Positions 7,585 through 10,030 of a stretch of DNA of 10,030 nucleotides are shown one piece after another. How positions within the stretch are numbered: position 1 is the first letter of the stretch; the number at the start of each line of letters is the position of its first letter. The stretch is taken from positions 1 to 10,030 of the forward strand of contig PWFZ01000465.1 of assembly GCA_003555185.1 (NCBI GenBank), in the 5' to 3' direction. The notes beneath the pieces were generated by a model that was not told the origin of the DNA, made no database searches, and saw nothing but the letters and a program-made list of their open reading frames with translations. The DNA is from Balneolaceae bacterium (GTDB lineage Bacteria > Bacteroidota > Rhodothermia > Balneolales > Balneolaceae). Position numbers and translations under genes: made by a program.

Positions 7585-8424
7585 ATGAAACTAACGCTGA
7601 AAGTCCTGTTTTTGATTTCAGCGTCTATGATGGTTGTACAGACATCATTTGCGCAGTTGAACAGGGGCACCCCTACTGAAGTTGATGGAGTTGGCGTAGA
7701 TGAGAATCTAGGAAGCACTATTCCATGGGACCTTTCATTTGTAACCTCTGAAGGTGATTCAGTTACCATCAAAGAGTTAATGAGTGATGGCAAGCCGGTT
7801 CTTCTAAATCCATTGTATTATGAATGCCCATCTCTGTGCGGATTAGTTATTGAATCTGTTTTTAAAGTTGTTAATCAGCTCCGCTGGACACCAGGAGATG
7901 ATTATACCATTATTTCATACAGTATTGATCCTACGGAAACTCCGGAACAGGCTGCAGCAGAGAAAAAAGAAGTTATGGCAAATTTTGACAGAGTTGGAGC
8001 AGAAGATGGCTGGCACTTTTTAACCGGAAGTGAGGAGGCTATTAAAGAGCTTTCAAATGCTGTGGGGTTCAACTATAAATATGATGAAAGAACGGGCGAA
8101 TATTTACACCTTGCCAGTATCATGTTGATCAGCCCTGATGCTGTAATTACAAGATATCTTTACGGAATTAATATTTTAGAATTTGACCTCCGAAATGCAC
8201 TTTACGAAGCTGCTGACGGACGCATAGGCTCAACGATAGAAAGAGCCATTTTATACTGTTTCACTTTCGACGCGGATTCACAAAGTTATGTGCCCGTTGC
8301 CATCAACATAATGAAGCTTGGAGGCTTGGCTACCATGCTTATTCTGGGTATATTCCTCACGATTTTATGGAGACGCGATCGTGGATCTTCAACATCACAA
8401 AATATAGAGTTTAAGAATGAATAG
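7585..8424 (+). CDS. SCO1/SenC-family copper chaperone for cytochrome oxidase, C-terminally anchored
   Basis: Thioredoxin-fold periplasmic protein, 279 residues, that in this family delivers copper to, or reduces the cysteines of, the CuA site in cytochrome oxidase subunit II. An N-terminal signal peptide is clear (VLFLISASMMVVQTSFA, probable cleavage before Gln24). The copper motif is CPSLC (C81, C85) after LLNPLYYE, with the distant ligand His175 in EYLHLAS, so all three expected ligands are present. YSIDPTETPEQA and the GSEEAIKELSNAVGF segment are typical SCO stretches. A membrane helix near residues 240-265 followed by WRRDRG would anchor the C-terminus, with the domain in the periplasm. 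The last eight bases overlap coxB, its probable client, which fits a dedicated role in building this oxidase. Confidence 0.93.
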   Translation: MKLTLKVLFLISASMMVVQTSFAQLNRGTPTEVDGVGVDENLGSTIPWDLSFVTSEGDSVTIKELMSDGKPVLLNPLYYECPSLCGLVIESVFKVVNQLRWTPGDDYTIISYSIDPTETPEQAAAEKKEVMANFDRVGAEDGWHFLTGSEEAIKELSNAVGFNYKYDERTGEYLHLASIMLISPDAVITRYLYGINILEFDLRNALYEAADGRIGSTIERAILYCFTFDADSQSYVPVAINIMKLGGLATMLILGIFLTILWRRDRGSSTSQNIEFKNE

Positions 8425-9358
8425 ATTAAATGAATACATGCTTCCTCCTGCCAAAAGTACCATGGCAGGCGAAGTTGATGCACTGTATTATTTCGTAAAT
8501 GTTACGAGCGTAATTATCCTTGCAGGAATCACAATTGCTATCATTTACTTTGCATGGAAATACCGAAGACGTACAGATGACGATGTTACTCCGGTAATTA
8601 CCCACAACAGTAAACTTGAAATCACCTGGTCTGTAATTCCACTTATTTTAGTACTGATTTTGTTTGGCTGGAGCTTTTCTACATACACAACCTTAACTAC
8701 TGCACCTGATGATGCATATGAAGTTCGTGTAGTTGCAAAAAGTTGGCTTTGGGAGTTTCACTACGATAATGGTTCAGTAAGTGTGAATGAACTCCATGTA
8801 CCGGTTAACAAACCAATAAAACTTGTGATGAGTTCTGATGATGTTATCCACTCTTTTTATGTACCTGATTACCGGGTAAAAATGGACGTTCTTCCCAATA
8901 GATATACATCAGTATGGTTCGAGGTATTGGAAACCGGTGAATCTATAGTTTTTTGTACAGAGTATTGTGGTACACAGCATTCAAATATGGATGCAAAGGT
9001 TATCGTGCATACTCAGGAAGACTTTGAAGAATGGCTGGAAACTGGTGACGAGGTAGATGAAGACATGCCGCCTGCAGAACGAGGTGAAGCATTGGTTTCA
9101 AGACAAGGTTGTGCTGCATGTCATTCTGCTGACGGAACCAGACTTGTTGGCCCATCATTTGCCGGCCTCTGGATGAGTGAACGAACCATGGAAGATGGGG
9201 AAGTGATTACCGCCGATGCGAACTACATCCGTGAAAGTATTCTGGAGCCAAACGCAAAAATTACTGAAGGATACGATCCTGTAATGCCTTCCTACCAGGG
9301 AACTATTTCAGATCGTCAGATTGACGATATCATCGAGTATATAAAAACATTAGAATAA
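8417..9358 (+). CDS. coxB: Cytochrome c oxidase subunit II with fused cytochrome c domain (caa3 type)
   Basis: Electron-entry subunit of a haem-copper oxidase, 313 residues. Two membrane helices (about residues 24-47 and 70-93) come first; between them [13 protein letters not shown] contains Glu68, matching the conserved glutamate at the mouth of the K proton channel. The aromatic stretch [11 protein letters not shown] leads into the cupredoxin domain. All CuA ligands are visible: His145 (IHSFYVPD) and the group [12 protein letters not shown], giving Cys180, Glu182 (backbone ligand), Cys184, His188 and Met191. An acidic linker (about 206-222) leads to a C-terminal cytochrome c domain with CAACH (C232, C235, H236) and Met290 in MPSYQG as the sixth ligand. 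The fused haem marks it as caa3-type. It overlaps the SCO gene by eight bases, and coxA follows after four. I see no cleaved signal peptide; the N-terminus is short and soluble. Confidence 0.96.
   Translation: MNRLNEYMLPPAKSTMAGEVDALYYFVNVTSVIILAGITIAIIYFAWKYRRRTDDDVTPVITHNSKLEITWSVIPLILVLILFGWSFSTYTTLTTAPDDAYEVRVVAKSWLWEFHYDNGSVSVNELHVPVNKPIKLVMSSDDVIHSFYVPDYRVKMDVLPNRYTSVWFEVLETGESIVFCTEYCGTQHSNMDAKVIVHTQEDFEEWLETGDEVDEDMPPAERGEALVSRQGCAACHSADGTRLVGPSFAGLWMSERTMEDGEVITADANYIRESILEPNAKITEGYDPVMPSYQGTISDRQIDDIIEYIKTLE
9083..9346 (+). repeat. Paralogous cytochrome c domain, copy 2 (CoxB C-terminus)
   Basis: Codons 223-310 of coxB encode the fused haem c domain of the caa3 oxidase, the partner of the ActE domain at 5529-5789. 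It keeps the normal MPSYQG ligand loop, whereas the ActE copy has MQSYDY and is one residue shorter there. Because haem c fusion to CoxB is widespread, this is more likely the older location of the domain. Confidence 0.85.
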
Positions 9359-9362
9359 GGAT

Positions 9363-10030
9363 ATGCCAAGTTCAGACAAACCAAAAAAAATACGCAAGTT
9401 ACAAGTTAAGCGCTTTAAGCCGGAAGAATATCCGAAAAAGCATTATCTGAATTCTGAAAAAGGAATTTGGGCGTGGATGACTACCGTCGATCATAAAAAA
9501 ATTGGACTGATGTACTTAGCATCAGTAGCCATTTTCTTCTTAGTGGGTGGGCTTCTTGCCTTACTGATTCGTACTGAATTATTAACACCGGCCCGAACGT
9601 TTATCGACGCTGATGTTTACAATCAGGTATTTACGCTCCACGGCGCGATCATGGTCTTCTTCTTCTTGATTCCATCAATCCCAGCGGCATTGGGTAACTT
9701 CATCCTGCCGCTACAACTTGGGGCAAAAGATGTTGCTTTCCCCCGGTTAAACCTTGCAAGTTTCTATATTTACACGGTTGGGGCAATCTTTACGTTAATT
9801 GCAATTTTTACCGGTGGTGTTGATACAGGATGGACTTTTTACACCCCATACAGTGCCGAAACCGGCGGAAACGTTTTAATGATGACACTCGGGATATTTA
9901 TTCTCGGGTTCTCCTCAATTTTAACGGGTGTAAACTTCATTACAACCATTCATAAAATGCGTGCCCCGGGTTTAACGTGGAATAAACTGCCACTGAATTT
10001 ATGGGCACTTTATGCAACCAGTTTAATCCA
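9363..10030 (+). CDS. coxA: Cytochrome c oxidase subunit I (3' partial)
   Basis: Catalytic haem-copper subunit that reduces oxygen to water; the first 222 residues are visible and the frame is open to the window edge. A basic, soluble N-terminus of about 35 residues precedes [16 protein letters not shown], the usual entry to helix 1. Helix 2 has [13 protein letters not shown], where His93 is a low-spin haem ligand. [20 protein letters not shown] contains Asp123, the position of the D-channel entrance in A-type oxidases, and Asn130 of the same channel. [14 protein letters not shown] follows helix 3. Together these indicate an A-type enzyme, consistent with the Glu68 and CuA features of CoxB. 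The active-site His and Tyr residues lie beyond the window. The ATG at 9363 is four bases after coxB; the AAGGA upstream is only one base away, too close to act as a normal Shine-Dalgarno. Confidence 0.96.
   Translation, partial: MPSSDKPKKIRKLQVKRFKPEEYPKKHYLNSEKGIWAWMTTVDHKKIGLMYLASVAIFFLVGGLLALLIRTELLTPARTFIDADVYNQVFTLHGAIMVFFFLIPSIPAALGNFILPLQLGAKDVAFPRLNLASFYIYTVGAIFTLIAIFTGGVDTGWTFYTPYSAETGGNVLMMTLGIFILGFSSILTGVNFITTIHKMRAPGLTWNKLPLNLWALYATSLI

Overview
The window is one continuous, plus-strand respiratory gene cluster. It encodes an alternative complex III (ACIII, quinol:electron-acceptor oxidoreductase), followed directly by an SCO-type copper chaperone and the first two subunits of a caa3-type cytochrome c oxidase. 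Moderately AT-rich DNA, mostly weak Shine-Dalgarno signals, the act gene order, the cytochrome-c-fused CoxB and the rather acidic soluble domains together suggest an aerobic, probably marine or saline member of the Bacteroidota/Rhodothermota/Balneolota group. Balneolota or Rhodothermia is my best guess. It is an inference from gene order and sequence style, not from a search.

Layout: actB (5' end cut by the window edge; 1-2776), actC (2811-4241), actD (4241-4786), actE (4824-5807), actF (5831-7030), a single-pass membrane protein of unknown role (7049-7573), a SCO1/SenC protein (7585-8424), coxB (8417-9358) and coxA (9363 onward, cut by the right edge). Gaps between genes are 37 bases or less and two junctions overlap. 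I see no internal promoter or terminator, no RNA gene, no mobile element and no CRISPR array. The cluster looks like one transcription unit that starts upstream (presumably with actA) and continues downstream.

How it works: by analogy with characterised ACIII complexes, quinol is oxidised in the membrane at ActC/ActF, and electrons pass through the iron-sulfur clusters of ActB to haem c groups of ActA and ActE. They then go to the haem c domain and CuA centre on CoxB, and finally to the haem/copper centre in CoxA, where oxygen is reduced. The SCO protein probably helps load CuA.

Two features stand out. ActE carries a second haem c domain that is about half identical, with almost no gaps, to the haem c domain at the C-terminus of CoxB four genes later. 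This suggests domain duplication or exchange between the electron donor complex and its acceptor oxidase. The protein between ActF and SCO joins an N-terminal helix-turn-helix-like segment resembling transposase DNA-binding domains to one membrane helix and a short periplasmic tail.
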